A stretch of DNA of 64,000 bases from Virgibacillus ihumii (GTDB lineage Bacteria; Bacillota; Bacilli; Bacillales; Amphibacillaceae): NCBI RefSeq assembly GCF_902726655.1, contig NZ_CACVAN010000001.1, positions 1,116,001 through 1,180,000 of the forward strand, in the 5' to 3' direction. The notes below the pieces were generated by a model. The model saw only the letters and a program-made list of their open reading frames with translations. It was not told where the DNA came from and did not search any database. Of this stretch, positions 38,339 through 47,962 are shown piece by piece. A program made the translations under genes and the position numbers. The stretch's first letter is position 1. Every line of letters begins with the position of its first letter.

Positions 38339-39136
38339 TTATGAACGTATTCCAAAAAATTCCTTTACCTTTTTAAACATCCCTTTTTCTTCTTCCAGCG
38401 ACTGAAGCGGGACGGTTTCTCCCAAAATCCGCCGTGCAATATTCCGGTATGCTATCGAAGGTTTGGAATTGGGCTGAAATGCAATCGGTTCACCACTGTT
38501 GGATGCTTTTATTACTTCATCATCATCAACAACGATACCGATCAGATCGATTGATAAAATTTGGATAATATCATCAATGTCGATCATATCCCCGTTTTTC
38601 ATCATGTGATTCCGGATTCGATTGATTACTAGTTTAGGAGATTCCACATCCGCATTTTCCAATAAACCGATAATACGGTCTGCATCCCGTACACTTGATT
38701 TTTCAGGAGTCGTAACAACAATGGCCTTATCGGCTCCGGCAATTGCATTTTGGAAACCTTGCTCAATACCAGCCGGACAGTCAATAACGATATAATCATA
38801 TTCCTGTTTAAGTTCATCAATTACTTTTTGCATTCCTGCGGTTGTAACGGCAGATTTATCGCTTGTCTGAGCCGCCGGAAGCAATGACAAAAACTCAAAC
38901 CGCTTGTCCTTAATTAAAGCCTGCTTCAGTTTGCAACGTTCCTCAATGACATCGACTATGTCATAAATTATCCGGTTTTCCAAGCCCATGACAACATCCA
39001 GGTTCCTTAGCCCAATATCTGTATCAATCAGGCATACTTTTTTACCCATCAATGCCAATGCAGTACCAATATTAGCAGTTGTTGTCGTTTTACCAACTCC
39101 GCCTTTACCGGAAGTAATAACGATTGCTTCACCCAT
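38339..39136 (-). CDS. minD: Septum site-determining ATPase MinD
   Basis: A 265-residue deviant Walker A ATPase (KGGVGKTTTT at 11-20) which recruits MinC to the membrane and blocks polar division. The C-terminal amphipathic membrane-targeting helix is KGMFKKVKEFFGIRS. Start at ATG 39136 has AAAGGAG upstream. It overlaps minC by 8 bp. Confidence 0.97.
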   Translation of the reverse strand: MGEAIVITSGKGGVGKTTTTANIGTALALMGKKVCLIDTDIGLRNLDVVMGLENRIIYDIVDVIEERCKLKQALIKDKRFEFLSLLPAAQTSDKSAVTTAGMQKVIDELKQEYDYIVIDCPAGIEQGFQNAIAGADKAIVVTTPEKSSVRDADRIIGLLENADVESPKLVINRIRNHMMKNGDMIDIDDIIQILSIDLIGIVVDDDEVIKASNSGEPIAFQPNSKPSIAYRNIARRILGETVPLQSLEEEKGMFKKVKEFFGIRS

Positions 39137-39815
39137 TCTGAATTCTCCTTTCAAACCCGCTTAAATCTTTTCGCTTTTGCGATAAAACCTGCAGCCGATC
39201 AATAACTATTTTATCCTGCTGTTCATCAATCAGTCCGCATTCCATATATACACCTTCTGCTTCATAATCCGGAGCACGGCTTATATAATCAGCAATTCGC
39301 AACTGTCCTGGCTTCATGTACGATGCCGCAATTACCGCATTTTTATCACCGTTGGAACCGGCATGTGCCATCCCCAGCAAACTTCCCATAATAAAAACAT
39401 TACCGGTTGTTATCACACTGCCACCGGGATTCACGTCCCCTATCAGTAATAAATCACCGGTTATCTCTAAAACCTGTCCGGATCTGACAATACGGTGGAC
39501 TGTTTTTACATCACTTTCTTCTTTCCAACTGATTGCATCATTTTTTCGAACAACTTCAGAATCAAAAGTCTGAACAGAAAAATAGTTATTTTTACTGATT
39601 AATTCATTTATTTGGTTTTTTTGTTGATCATTCAGATAGCGATTGCCTAATTTAACCGTGACAGCCACTTCCGGTTCTTCATGATTAGGCTGATACACAG
39701 ATAGTTTTGCATTCAGTTCATTCATTACATCATCAAAGGAGCAGGAATCATTTATGAACAAAGTGAGTCCGTCTTTCGTTCCTTTAATTGTTATCATTTG
39801 TCTATTGTCTGGCAT
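39129..39815 (-). CDS. minC: Septum site-determining protein MinC
   Basis: A 228-residue FtsZ-assembly inhibitor. The N-terminal domain (about 1-100) is variable. The C-terminal beta-helix domain has GDVNPGGSVITTGNVFIMGSLLGMAHAG, the MinC signature, and binds MinD. It follows mreD by 30 bp in the mre-min cluster conserved in Bacillus. Confidence 0.94.
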   Translation of the reverse strand: MPDNRQMITIKGTKDGLTLFINDSCSFDDVMNELNAKLSVYQPNHEEPEVAVTVKLGNRYLNDQQKNQINELISKNNYFSVQTFDSEVVRKNDAISWKEESDVKTVHRIVRSGQVLEITGDLLLIGDVNPGGSVITTGNVFIMGSLLGMAHAGSNGDKNAVIAASYMKPGQLRIADYISRAPDYEAEGVYMECGLIDEQQDKIVIDRLQVLSQKRKDLSGFERRIQNG

Positions 39816-39845
39816 TTCAATTTCACCTCATTAAAACCTGGTCAG

Positions 39846-40388
39846 TCATAAATAAACGGACTTACCGCGTAAATCATCCTGCTGCCAATTGACCAGCCAC
39901 TTATACGTAATGGGATACAGGAGCAGCAAAAAGAGCAGATTGGCCAGTACTGTAGGGAGCATTCGATACAGTAAGTACGTGCTCCATTTCATTTCAGACA
40001 GCCCTACAAATGAAAAGACAACATTTATCGAGATTTCTGCCAGTAACAACCCGACTATTCCGAGTACAATTACACCGAATATATTGGCATGCAGCAGTTT
40101 GGTTAGGTTATGAACGATATAGATTACAACAGCATAAGTAAACATATACACACCTAACACGCCTGTGTACACTACATCAATCAATAACCCAAAAATCACT
40201 CCATATAAAATGGACATATATGTGTTCTCACGGTCATAGAAAATAGCCATCATTACCAGAAATGCCAGAATCCAGTGAGGTACAATAACAATATCGCCTG
40301 TTACAAGCGAAACCGGAAGCAATTCCAATGCCACACCTTCCATTATAAGAAGCACAAACAGGATGAATGGAATAATCAACCGTTTCAT
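39846..40388 (-). CDS. mreD: Rod shape-determining protein MreD
   Basis: A 180-residue membrane protein with about five or six helices. It belongs to the elongasome with MreB and MreC. Sequence is poorly conserved in general, but hydrophobic layout and the charged helix ends (FYDRENTYMSILYGVIFGLLIDVVY) fit MreD. Its start codon overlaps the mreC stop (TAATG). Confidence 0.9.
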   Translation of the reverse strand: MKRLIIPFILFVLLIMEGVALELLPVSLVTGDIVIVPHWILAFLVMMAIFYDRENTYMSILYGVIFGLLIDVVYTGVLGVYMFTYAVVIYIVHNLTKLLHANIFGVIVLGIVGLLLAEISINVVFSFVGLSEMKWSTYLLYRMLPTVLANLLFLLLLYPITYKWLVNWQQDDLRGKSVYL

Positions 40389-41275
40389 TATCCCTCCCCC
40401 TCTTCCGATTGGTTGGAATTTTCATGTTCTTCAAGGACACGATCAACAACAATGACATTATTGATTTCATACATATCAGCCGCCGGCTTAACCAAGGCAG
40501 TCTTGGTCAATCCATATTTGTCGGGTTTAACCTCCTGGACTGTACCAATTAACAGCCCCGCCGGGAATACTCCTCCCATACCAGAGGACAATACCATTTC
40601 CCCTTCTTTCAGGTTTTTATCGGATTCCTCAATAATCTTAAACAGCAAATTACCGGACTCTTTATCAAACCCTTGAATCAAACCAAAAACATCATTACCT
40701 TTTTCACGTGAAATCGTTGCTGATATCCGGTTAAACTGATCAAAACCGGTAAGGAGCTGTACAGTAGAGGTAAACTGCGATGCAGACTGTATTTTTCCAA
40801 TCATGCCCCCAGCCGTAACTACCGCCATGTTTTCCCTTACGCCGTCCTGCTTACCTTTGTTGATTGTGACGTGCTCGATCCACCGTTCAGGAGACCGGGA
40901 GAGAACTGTTGCCTGAATCGGATTAAAATCCCTGATGGAACCAGATTCCGTTTTATCAAGAAGCTTTCGGAGTTCTTCGTTTTCTTCTTTTAGTTCCTGC
41001 ACCTCATAAATAAGTGTTTTATATTGTGCCAGTTTATTTCGCAACACCTTATTTTCTTCAAACGTGTCTTTTAAGTCGTCTATATTGGTAAAAACATTTG
41101 TTACAAAATTCACCGGTGTATGTACTACACTTTGTGCCCATCCAACAGTGTCTTTTATGAACTGCTCCGGAGTTGTCAGGTCCCTCTTGTCCTGTAAAGA
41201 GTACCCGATTAATGCAACAAGAACGATAATACCAATAAGCAGGATGAATAATCGTTTATTTTGAAAAAATGGCAT
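40388..41275 (-). CDS. mreC: Rod shape-determining protein MreC
   Basis: A 295-residue bitopic protein. One N-terminal helix (about 8-26) leads to a coiled coil (KDTFEENKVLRNKLAQYKTLIYEVQELKEENEELRKLLDK), then a beta-rich domain with NPIQATVLSRSPERWIEHVTINKG and VTAGGMIGKIQ. It organises cell-wall elongation enzymes. Immediately follows mreB (12 bp). Confidence 0.95.
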   Translation of the reverse strand: MPFFQNKRLFILLIGIIVLVALIGYSLQDKRDLTTPEQFIKDTVGWAQSVVHTPVNFVTNVFTNIDDLKDTFEENKVLRNKLAQYKTLIYEVQELKEENEELRKLLDKTESGSIRDFNPIQATVLSRSPERWIEHVTINKGKQDGVRENMAVVTAGGMIGKIQSASQFTSTVQLLTGFDQFNRISATISREKGNDVFGLIQGFDKESGNLLFKIIEESDKNLKEGEMVLSSGMGGVFPAGLLIGTVQEVKPDKYGLTKTALVKPAADMYEINNVIVVDRVLEEHENSNQSEEGEG

Positions 41276-41287
41276 ACAGACACCTTC

Positions 41288-42325
41288 CTACTCAGTTGTA
41301 CGGGAAGATACATTCGGATGGGAGCGGAAGTGCTGAATGTATTCCAATGATTTACCTGTTCCGATAGCTACACTGTCCAATGGATCATCGGCAATAAATA
41401 CAGGCATTTCTGTCTCTTCGCTGATGACTTTATCCAGGTTTCGCAATAAAGCCCCTCCTCCGGATAAAACAATACCGCGTTCCACGATATCTGCTGATAA
41501 TTCGGGAGGTGTTTTCTCCAGGGTGGTTTTGACAGCATTAACAATCGATTCCACTGTATCCCGTAATGAAACTGCTATTTCTTTTGCAGTAATCATAATC
41601 GTTTTGGGAAGTCCTGTAAGCAAGTCACGACCTCTGATATCCATTTCAATATCTTCTGTAACTTCCCCTGCAGTCCCAAGATCCATCTTGATTGACTCTG
41701 CTGATCGTTCTCCAATCATCAAATTGTAATGTTTGCGGATATAATAAATAATTGCTTCGTCCATATTATCACCGGCTTTACGGATTGACTGGCTTGTCAC
41801 AATCCCTCCCAATGAAATAACCGCGACTTCTGTAGTTCCGCCGCCAATATCAACAATCATACTTCCTGTTGGTTCCCAGACAGGAAGCCCAGCACCTATA
41901 GCTGCAGCAAAAGGTTCTGCAATGGGAAAAGCGTCCTTAGCTCCAGCTTGTTTAGTAGCATCAATAACTGCTCTTTCTTCCACCATCGTTATTCCCGATG
42001 GAACACATATCATAACATTCGGCTTTCTTGCGAAAAATGAGCGGTTCTTCATCGCATTTTTTATATAATATTTCATTAATACAGCTGTTGTATCATAATC
42101 AGCAATTACGCCATCCTTCATCGGACGCACAACAGATATATTTCCAGGTGTCCGTCCGATCATATTACGCGCCTGACTGCCCACCGCTTCGATATCCCCA
42201 GTCTGCATGTTTTTGGCTACAACAGTGGGTTCACGCAAGACAACACCTTTATTTTTGACAAACACAAGTGTATTGGCTGTTCCCAGATCAATACCAAAAT
42301 CCTGTGATAAACTGAACCTTCCCAA
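41288..42325 (-). CDS. mreB: Rod shape-determining actin homologue MreB
   Basis: A 345-residue actin-like protein. ATP-binding phosphate-1 [14 protein letters not shown] is at 9-22, phosphate-2 [13 protein letters not shown] near 166-178 and adenosine [13 protein letters not shown] near 290. It forms membrane filaments guiding peptidoglycan synthesis. First gene of the mreBCD-minCD cluster. The gap upstream (234 bp) contains the radC terminator. Confidence 0.97.
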   Translation of the reverse strand: MGRFSLSQDFGIDLGTANTLVFVKNKGVVLREPTVVAKNMQTGDIEAVGSQARNMIGRTPGNISVVRPMKDGVIADYDTTAVLMKYYIKNAMKNRSFFARKPNVMICVPSGITMVEERAVIDATKQAGAKDAFPIAEPFAAAIGAGLPVWEPTGSMIVDIGGGTTEVAVISLGGIVTSQSIRKAGDNMDEAIIYYIRKHYNLMIGERSAESIKMDLGTAGEVTEDIEMDIRGRDLLTGLPKTIMITAKEIAVSLRDTVESIVNAVKTTLEKTPPELSADIVERGIVLSGGGALLRNLDKVISEETEMPVFIADDPLDSVAIGTGKSLEYIQHFRSHPNVSSRTTE

Positions 42326-42471
42326 AAAGAATCTTCCTTTCCAACTAACAAATTCGTCGAGTTTTATGTAATGTTTACTATATCTATTAATTCTGTTTGA
42401 TGCAATCTGACATCAACATATGACATATTTCGTTAAACACTTTTTATAAGATATAATACCCATCATAATAA

Positions 42472-42504
42472 GCGCCAATTTCATTTATTTACGGAAACTG
42501 GCGC
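42472..42504 (-). terminator. Putative radC terminator
   Basis: Hairpin GCGCCAGTTTC / GAAATTGGCGC (one G-U pair), 56 bp after the radC stop; the T-tract is poor (TTATTATG). Confidence 0.5.
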
Positions 42505-42559
42505 CATCATGTCATTACTCTATTCAATTATACGAAAAAATAACTAAAATAGATAGTGT

Positions 42560-43249
42560 TTACAGATAACCTTTTTCTTTTAACGACACAAATTTCCGGT
42601 CACCAATCACTAAATGGTCAAGTAATTCGATACCTATCATTTTTCCGCATTCGACAAGACGTCGTGTAACATGAATATCTTCCTGGGAAGGACTGGGGTC
42701 GCCGGAAGGGTGATTATGCGCACAAATAATGGAGGCCGCGGATCGTTTTACCGCCTCCCTGTACACTTCGCGTGGATGAACAATGGAAGCATTTAAACTG
42801 CCGATAAAAATGGTCTGCCGATGGATAATCTGATTTTTGGTATTCAGAAAAAGTACAACAAAATGTTCCTGATTAAGATTACGCATTTCCTCCATAACAT
42901 AATCCGCTCCATCTTCAGGTGAGCGAATAACATATCTTTCGTTTGGTTTATATTGGCTCATTCTTCTTCCGAGTTCCATTGCTGACAGAAGCAAAACGCC
43001 TTTGGCCGTTCCTATCCCTTTGATGGAGGTCAACTCTTCAATGGTTGCGTCTTTTAACAGGTTCAGCCCCTCAAAATGCATCAGCAGCCGGTTGGACAAA
43101 GTCATAACGGATTCTTCTCTTGTTCCGCTTCCTAGTAAAATAGCTAGAAGTTCCTGATTTGATAAATGGGCTGCACCCAACTGCAGCATTCGTTCCCTGG
43201 GGCGGTCATCTTTCGGTACATCTTTAATCATTATCGTTGACGACTCCAT
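42560..43249 (-). CDS. radC: RadC-family JAB-domain protein
   Basis: A 229-residue protein. An N-terminal helix-hairpin-helix (LTSIKGIGTAKGVLLL) precedes a JAB/MPN metalloprotease-like domain with the metal-binding pattern IICAHNHPSGDPSPSQED. Despite its name, the role in DNA repair is disputed and its substrate is unknown. Position upstream of mreB is conserved (ysxA). Maf, usually next, is absent here. Confidence 0.94.
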   Translation of the reverse strand: MESSTIMIKDVPKDDRPRERMLQLGAAHLSNQELLAILLGSGTREESVMTLSNRLLMHFEGLNLLKDATIEELTSIKGIGTAKGVLLLSAMELGRRMSQYKPNERYVIRSPEDGADYVMEEMRNLNQEHFVVLFLNTKNQIIHRQTIFIGSLNASIVHPREVYREAVKRSAASIICAHNHPSGDPSPSQEDIHVTRRLVECGKMIGIELLDHLVIGDRKFVSLKEKGYL

Positions 43250-43447
43250 AATTTATCCTCCTTGCATATGGTTAGCTCCATATTACCTGTTTAAAATAAC
43301 TCGGACAAATTATGATTTCAGGATTTTACATATTAAACAGCCGGTAAAAAAGAAAACTTCGCCAGCGGGAAAATGTATTTCCGGGTCATATCCATATATC
43401 AAAAATCAATTATACCGTTTTGTAAAAACTGCCTATAAAAGATAAAG

Positions 43448-44386
43448 TTATTGTGACAAGGAGGAGAGCCCTTTCCACAGTCGCAGCATTGCAATATGCC
43501 CTTTCCAGAAACTGTCCGATAATGAATCAAGTTTCTCTCCTGACTGACCCGCAAACTCACTTACAACAGTTCCATTTTTCGGGCTGGATGCAATCAGATC
43601 ATTCCACTTGGCTGCTGATACAGCTTGCCCCGTACTCAACGTATCAACAGAAGCCTTCCATTGTTGGCGGTACTTTTGCAGCCAATCAGCAGTGGATTCA
43701 GTCATTTTGATTTCAAACCCATCAGTAGTCCATTCTTTCACATATACTTCAAAACCCTGTGTCTTCAATTCTTGAGCAAGCTGCTCGCCCTGACTTTCGG
43801 AGTTTGCAATCCCTGAAAACACATAGTATTTGCTATCCTTTTGCCAGATCATTGCGGCATATCCCGCTTCCATGAATGTATCAGCCATTTCACGAGCGTT
43901 CTTCTCGTCACTAAACACACCAGCCTGCAGCACATAGGCACTAATTGGCTCAATCGCCCCAACTGTACCGGCAGTATTTGCACTTTCTTGTTCGTTATTT
44001 TCATCCTCTGCTTCCAGACCGGACATTGAAATGCCTTCGTTTTGCTGTGCCAAACTGTTGTCAATATCAACAAACATATTCAGCATAAATATTCCCATCC
44101 CAGTTCCTATTAACAATGCCGCAAATATAGCAATAAGCAAAGGTTTAAATGCCTTGAGCTTATTTTTGGGCTGAAAGAAATGACCGTTTCCCGGACTGTG
44201 CCGACGTACAAGAGCAGGAATTTGATCTGAATCATTTGAATCCTCGGAAGCCGCTGCAGCATATTTTTTGTGGAGTTGTCCGTCTGTTTGGTTTTCTGCA
44301 GAATCGTCTTTACGTGCAATTCGTGTTTTCTTTCCATTCATCCATATGACTATTGGTTTGTCTTTACCCAATTGATTCCCCTCCAT
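43448..44386 (-). CDS. spoIIB: SPOR-domain protein, likely SpoIIB
   Basis: A 312-residue bitopic protein. The cytoplasmic N-terminus (about 1-85) is followed by one helix (KPLLIAIFAALLIGTGMGIFML) and a periplasm-side part with a SPOR domain at about 150-225 (ISAYVLQAGVFSDEKNAREMADTF, YYVFSGIANSES). SpoIIB recognises denuded glycan at the septum during engulfment. Position between radC and folC fits B. subtilis spoIIB. Sequence divergence outside SPOR keeps the name probable rather than certain. Confidence 0.8.
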   Translation of the reverse strand: MEGNQLGKDKPIVIWMNGKKTRIARKDDSAENQTDGQLHKKYAAAASEDSNDSDQIPALVRRHSPGNGHFFQPKNKLKAFKPLLIAIFAALLIGTGMGIFMLNMFVDIDNSLAQQNEGISMSGLEAEDENNEQESANTAGTVGAIEPISAYVLQAGVFSDEKNAREMADTFMEAGYAAMIWQKDSKYYVFSGIANSESQGEQLAQELKTQGFEVYVKEWTTDGFEIKMTESTADWLQKYRQQWKASVDTLSTGQAVSAAKWNDLIASSPKNGTVVSEFAGQSGEKLDSLSDSFWKGHIAMLRLWKGLSSLSQ

Positions 44387-44490
44387 ATGCCAGTTTGTTT
44401 TACTCTAGCACAGGAAATATAAAAAGTAAGACGATATTTGTCACACTATCAAAAAACTTCTCAACAGAATATGATCTTACCGGACAAATG

Positions 44491-45795
44491 TTAAATGTAG
44501 CGCTCTTTTGGCCGATGTTTCCGCTTGTACTGTACATAATTTCGAACATTGGCAATGAATTTCAATGACCCAGTCACATACCAGCAGGAACCAGAAACCG
44601 ACTCCGGTATAAAGTCAACAGCTTCCTTCCAATCCTTCATCACTTTTATATTGCCTTGGGGAGCAGCAGTCAACAGTTCATTACAAGAAGCTGCCCTTGG
44701 ATGATCAAAAGTGGTTAATGTCACCGATGTAAAATAACCGCAGAGCAGTCCGAGCATTTTGTCCAATTCCTTATCACGGAACGCTGCAAAAATCAGATGT
44801 TTGTTCACCGTATCGTCCTTCGAAAGTGTTCGAATAAAAGCTTTTACCCCTGCCGGATTATGTGCGCCATCCAGCACCATCGATGAATGGATATGCTCGT
44901 ATCTCCCTGGAATCACTGTCCGGGTAATTCCATACAGACATTTTTGCCAATCCAACTCATATCCGATTTCCTCAAGCAAGATCAGCGCCATAATGACAAG
45001 TGATGCATTTTTCACCTGATGCTTGCCATCCATGTTTAACGTTACACGCAATCTGAATTTACTGTCGGAAAACCATTCGAATGTTGTGCTGGAATTACTT
45101 TTTTCCTTGATCAAATAGTGAAAGTCCCGCAAAAACTGGTATACCGGTGCCTTTTTATCAATGGCTTCTTTTTGGATTACTTCCATAGCCTCCATATCCA
45201 TCTCACCGACAATTACCGGTTTAGCTTCCTTAATAATCCCTGCCTTATGATAGGCAATGGAACTTTTCGTATTGCCAAGGAATGCCATGTGATCTTCTTC
45301 GACATTTGTTATAACCGATAGCATTGGGATGAAACAATTTGTCGTGTCCATTCTGCCGCCCATCCCCGCTTCAATCAGTGCGATTTCAACATTTTCCGCA
45401 AAATAAACGAATGCTGCCACTGTGATAATCTCAAATTCGGTTGGATGATTTTGTTCCTGATCCAGTTTTTCAATAAACGGAAGTATGTTATTCATGATAT
45501 AGAGAAAATCAGCTTCCGGAAGTGTCGCATCATTTTTGATAATATGACCGGTTATTCCTTCCAGGCTTGGGGAAGTGAACATACCGACATTATATCCATT
45601 AGCAGTTAACGCATTTTTTAAATAGTACACTGTTGAACCCTTGCCATTCGTACCAGCGACATGAATGGCCTTTACTTCATGCTGCGGATTGCCCAACATA
45701 TGAAGTAATTTTCGTATGCGGTCCAATCCCGGTTTCATACCGTACATTCTTCTTTTATCAAAAAAATCCTCTACCTGCTGAATGTCCTTGAACAT
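44491..45795 (-). CDS. folC: Folylpolyglutamate synthase / dihydrofolate synthase
   Basis: A Mur-ligase-family enzyme of 434 residues adding glutamate to folates. The P-loop VAGTNGKGSTVYYLK is at 47-61, and GMFTSPSLEGITGHI, IALIEAGMGGRMDTTN and VLDGAHNPAGVKAF follow in family order. Start ATG 45795 is preceded by a weak AAGCGGTG. The longer frame upstream encodes a hydrophobic stretch unlike FolC. It diverges from the ATP-grasp cassette (94 bp). Confidence 0.94.
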   Translation of the reverse strand: MFKDIQQVEDFFDKRRMYGMKPGLDRIRKLLHMLGNPQHEVKAIHVAGTNGKGSTVYYLKNALTANGYNVGMFTSPSLEGITGHIIKNDATLPEADFLYIMNNILPFIEKLDQEQNHPTEFEIITVAAFVYFAENVEIALIEAGMGGRMDTTNCFIPMLSVITNVEEDHMAFLGNTKSSIAYHKAGIIKEAKPVIVGEMDMEAMEVIQKEAIDKKAPVYQFLRDFHYLIKEKSNSSTTFEWFSDSKFRLRVTLNMDGKHQVKNASLVIMALILLEEIGYELDWQKCLYGITRTVIPGRYEHIHSSMVLDGAHNPAGVKAFIRTLSKDDTVNKHLIFAAFRDKELDKMLGLLCGYFTSVTLTTFDHPRAASCNELLTAAPQGNIKVMKDWKEAVDFIPESVSGSCWYVTGSLKFIANVRNYVQYKRKHRPKERYI

Positions 45796-45889
45796 AAATG
45801 TACACCGCTTTTCTTTTAGTATCATAAACACTAGAATAAGTATATCAATTAAAAAAATCAAATTGAATGTTAGAAAGGAAAATATTGCA

Positions 45890-46798
45890 ATGAACCCAAA
45901 GGGATGGATTATTTATAACGGTTATTTACCGGGAAATAAATTTCTTGATTTTGCTGAATGGATTCAGGCAGCAGCATTACATCGGAATGTTCAAACAAAA
46001 ATCATCAAAAATAACCAATTATTGACCTATTTAACGAACAATTCACTCGATATCATCCGGGATTCGACCATAACATTACCTGATTTTGTCATTTTCACGG
46101 ATAAAGATATCTATCTGGCACGACAACTTGAACTAATGGGTGTCCGTGTCTTTAACAATTCACGGACAATTGAAATCAGTGATGATAAAATCGCTTCATA
46201 TCAAACAATCGCAGCCCATAAACTCCCGATACCCAAAACGATTGTATCACCGAAAATGTTTGCACCATCAGTAGCTTTTGATCCAGGTGACTATCAAGAA
46301 GCAATAAATGAATTAGGATTTCCCATGGTCATTAAGGAAGCCTTTGGATCATTCGGAGAACAGGTTTACCTCGTACATAATAAACAGGAAATGCATACGA
46401 AATTATCCGAACTGCAAGGTAAACCGTTCGTTTTGCAGGAGTTTGTTTCAACCAGTTACGGCAGAGACATCCGCCTTCATGTTACCGGTGAAAAAGTTGT
46501 TGCTGCAATGACCAGACATGCACAAAATGATTTTCGTGCCAATGTAACTGCAGGCGGGAAGATGCAAACCCATCAACCGACAACCGATGAAAAAAATCTG
46601 GCAATTGCAGCCGCACAAGCAATTGGTGCAGACTTTGCCGGAGTCGACTTACTTTTCGGGCCAAATGAAAGTCCACTTATTTGTGAAATAAATTCAAATG
46701 CCCACATACGTAATATTTATGATTGTACTGGGGTCAATGTTGCAGAGTCTATGATAGATCATGTGCTGGCATGTATTGAAAGCGGCGGTAGCCTATGA
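45890..46798 (+). CDS. RimK-like ATP-grasp ligase A
   Basis: A 302-residue ATP-grasp enzyme (RimK/LysX-like) forming an acid-amine bond with ATP. Visible are the substrate-domain part (1-100), then FPMVIKEAFGSFGEQVYLV (K149), LQEFVSTSYGRDIRLHV, the anchor NDFRANVTAGGKM, FAGVDLLFG and ICEINSNAHIRNI at 264-276, holding both metal ligands (E266, N268). Start ATG 45890 follows GAAAGG. Its stop overlaps the start of the next ligase (ATGA). All neighbours are on the other strand and B. subtilis has no such gene here, so it is accessory. Substrate is unknown; glutamate or lysine ligation is possible but unsupported. Confidence 0.85.
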   Translation: MNPKGWIIYNGYLPGNKFLDFAEWIQAAALHRNVQTKIIKNNQLLTYLTNNSLDIIRDSTITLPDFVIFTDKDIYLARQLELMGVRVFNNSRTIEISDDKIASYQTIAAHKLPIPKTIVSPKMFAPSVAFDPGDYQEAINELGFPMVIKEAFGSFGEQVYLVHNKQEMHTKLSELQGKPFVLQEFVSTSYGRDIRLHVTGEKVVAAMTRHAQNDFRANVTAGGKMQTHQPTTDEKNLAIAAAQAIGADFAGVDLLFGPNESPLICEINSNAHIRNIYDCTGVNVAESMIDHVLACIESGGSL

Positions 46799-47658
46799 AA
46801 TCAAAAGGGTGGCTGATTTACCGGAAACAGGATGCTAAACAGAATAACTCGTTTATCCGGTGGTTTATCGAAGAAGCACAAAAACAGGAATTATCCCTGC
46901 AATTAATCATGAGGGAAGAAATTACCACTGGAATAATCCATAACAAACAAACGATTTTAATCGGTAATAAACCGGTCCATCTTCCCAATTTTGCCGTGGT
47001 ACGGACAATTGACCCGATGCTCAGCATATTTCTGGAAGCACTGGGAGTAAAAGTTCATAATTCCGCTGCCATTTCGGAAATATGCAACGATAAGGCACTT
47101 ACCCATTTCCACCTTAATAAGCTTGCTATTCCAATGACAGATACCATCTTTCTTAAAAAAGGAATGAAACTGCCCGAGGATGGGCCTGCTATTCCCTATC
47201 CAATTGTTTTAAAAGAGGTTGACGGACGTGGCGGTCAGCAAGTATATATGATTCAAAATAGACGGGAATGGGAGACTAGTTTATCGGCTGTTACATCAAA
47301 CGACATGATTGTTCAATCAACCGATTCCATTCAATCCGGCAAAGATGTCCGGGTTTTTGTAGTCGGAAAAGAAATTGTCGGTGCCGTATTGCGGGCAAGT
47401 TCTACAGATTTTCGTTCCAACTACAAGTTGGGCGGTTCCGCTTCATGGTACCCATTACATAATAATGAACGAAACATGATTCAATCGATTATCCGATACT
47501 TTGATTTCGGAATGGTGGGAATTGATTTTTTGGTCACCATTGATGGCAGTCTATTGTTCAACGAAATAGAGGATGTAGTTGGATCCCGGACATTGAGTGC
47601 TGTAAGTGATGTTAATATTTTGGAAAAGTATGTTTCCCTTATTAAAAGTACAGTTTGA
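46795..47658 (+). CDS. RimK-like ATP-grasp ligase B
   Basis: A 287-residue paralogue of the previous gene with the same layout. Both start with KGWLIY-type strands (SKGWLIYRKQD here). ATP-grasp motifs are YPIVLKEVDGRGGQQVYMI (136-153), KDVRVFVVGKEIVGAVLR, the anchor TDFRSNYKLGGS and FNEIEDVVGSRTL near 255-267. In that last motif the usual ExN metal pair reads EIE, so the asparagine is replaced by glutamate. Translation is coupled to ligase A. The two may act as a heteromer or on successive steps; neither can be shown. No carrier or precursor peptide gene is obvious. Confidence 0.83.
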   Translation: MKSKGWLIYRKQDAKQNNSFIRWFIEEAQKQELSLQLIMREEITTGIIHNKQTILIGNKPVHLPNFAVVRTIDPMLSIFLEALGVKVHNSAAISEICNDKALTHFHLNKLAIPMTDTIFLKKGMKLPEDGPAIPYPIVLKEVDGRGGQQVYMIQNRREWETSLSAVTSNDMIVQSTDSIQSGKDVRVFVVGKEIVGAVLRASSTDFRSNYKLGGSASWYPLHNNERNMIQSIIRYFDFGMVGIDFLVTIDGSLLFNEIEDVVGSRTLSAVSDVNILEKYVSLIKSTV

Positions 47659-47861
47659 GTAATCAGGCGAGAGTCACCCCCTCAAAAGCAGCTAATGTCC
47701 TAAAGCAAAATCAAGCTGACTTTATCGGGATTGCCCGCCAGGCACTCGCACAACCAAACACCCCAAAATGCGTTAAAAACGGTAAGCCACTCAATAAGTT
47801 TGATGGCAAAGCGATTATGACTCCGCAAGCATACGTGAAAGATTTTGAATTGGAAATGTAG
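47655..47861 (+). pseudogene. Probable C-terminal remnant of an old-yellow-enzyme-type flavin oxidoreductase
   Basis: The 68-codon frame starts at a TTG overlapping the ligase B stop and has no clear Shine-Dalgarno. Its translation, VTPSKAANVLKQNQADFIGIARQALAQP, reads like the last beta-alpha units of the OYE TIM barrel (pattern TPExA..L..G.AD.V.LGR.LLADP). It ends in DFELEM without the rest of the barrel. The ligase cassette may have replaced the 5' part of such a gene. It could instead be a real small protein coupled to the ligases. I recognise the pattern by eye and have no alignment. Confidence 0.5.
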
Positions 47862-47878
47862 ACATTAAAAAAGAAACA

Positions 47879-47912
47879 GCCGTGAATCCAAAACTGGATC
47901 GGATTCACGGTT
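47879..47912. terminator. Bidirectional terminator between the ATP-grasp cassette and valS
   Basis: GCCGTGAATCC / GGATTCACGGTTGC stem (one mismatch) between convergent units, with A-rich and T-rich flanks. Confidence 0.75.
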
Positions 47913-47962
47913 GCTTCAAACCTTCAGTGGTCAACTGCTCCTGCTTTACCAAAAGGAAGTTT

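Noticed and set aside
43250..43447. Remnant of maf or another gene between radC and spoIIB
   Set aside because: No open frame or recognisable fragment; only AT-rich sequence.
47655..47861. Precursor peptide for a graspetide-like pathway with the two ATP-grasp ligases
   Set aside because: The peptide lacks a repeated Thr/Asp/Glu core, has no export or protease partners nearby, and reads like a TIM-barrel tail. Ligases are RimK-like, not obviously the graspetide type.
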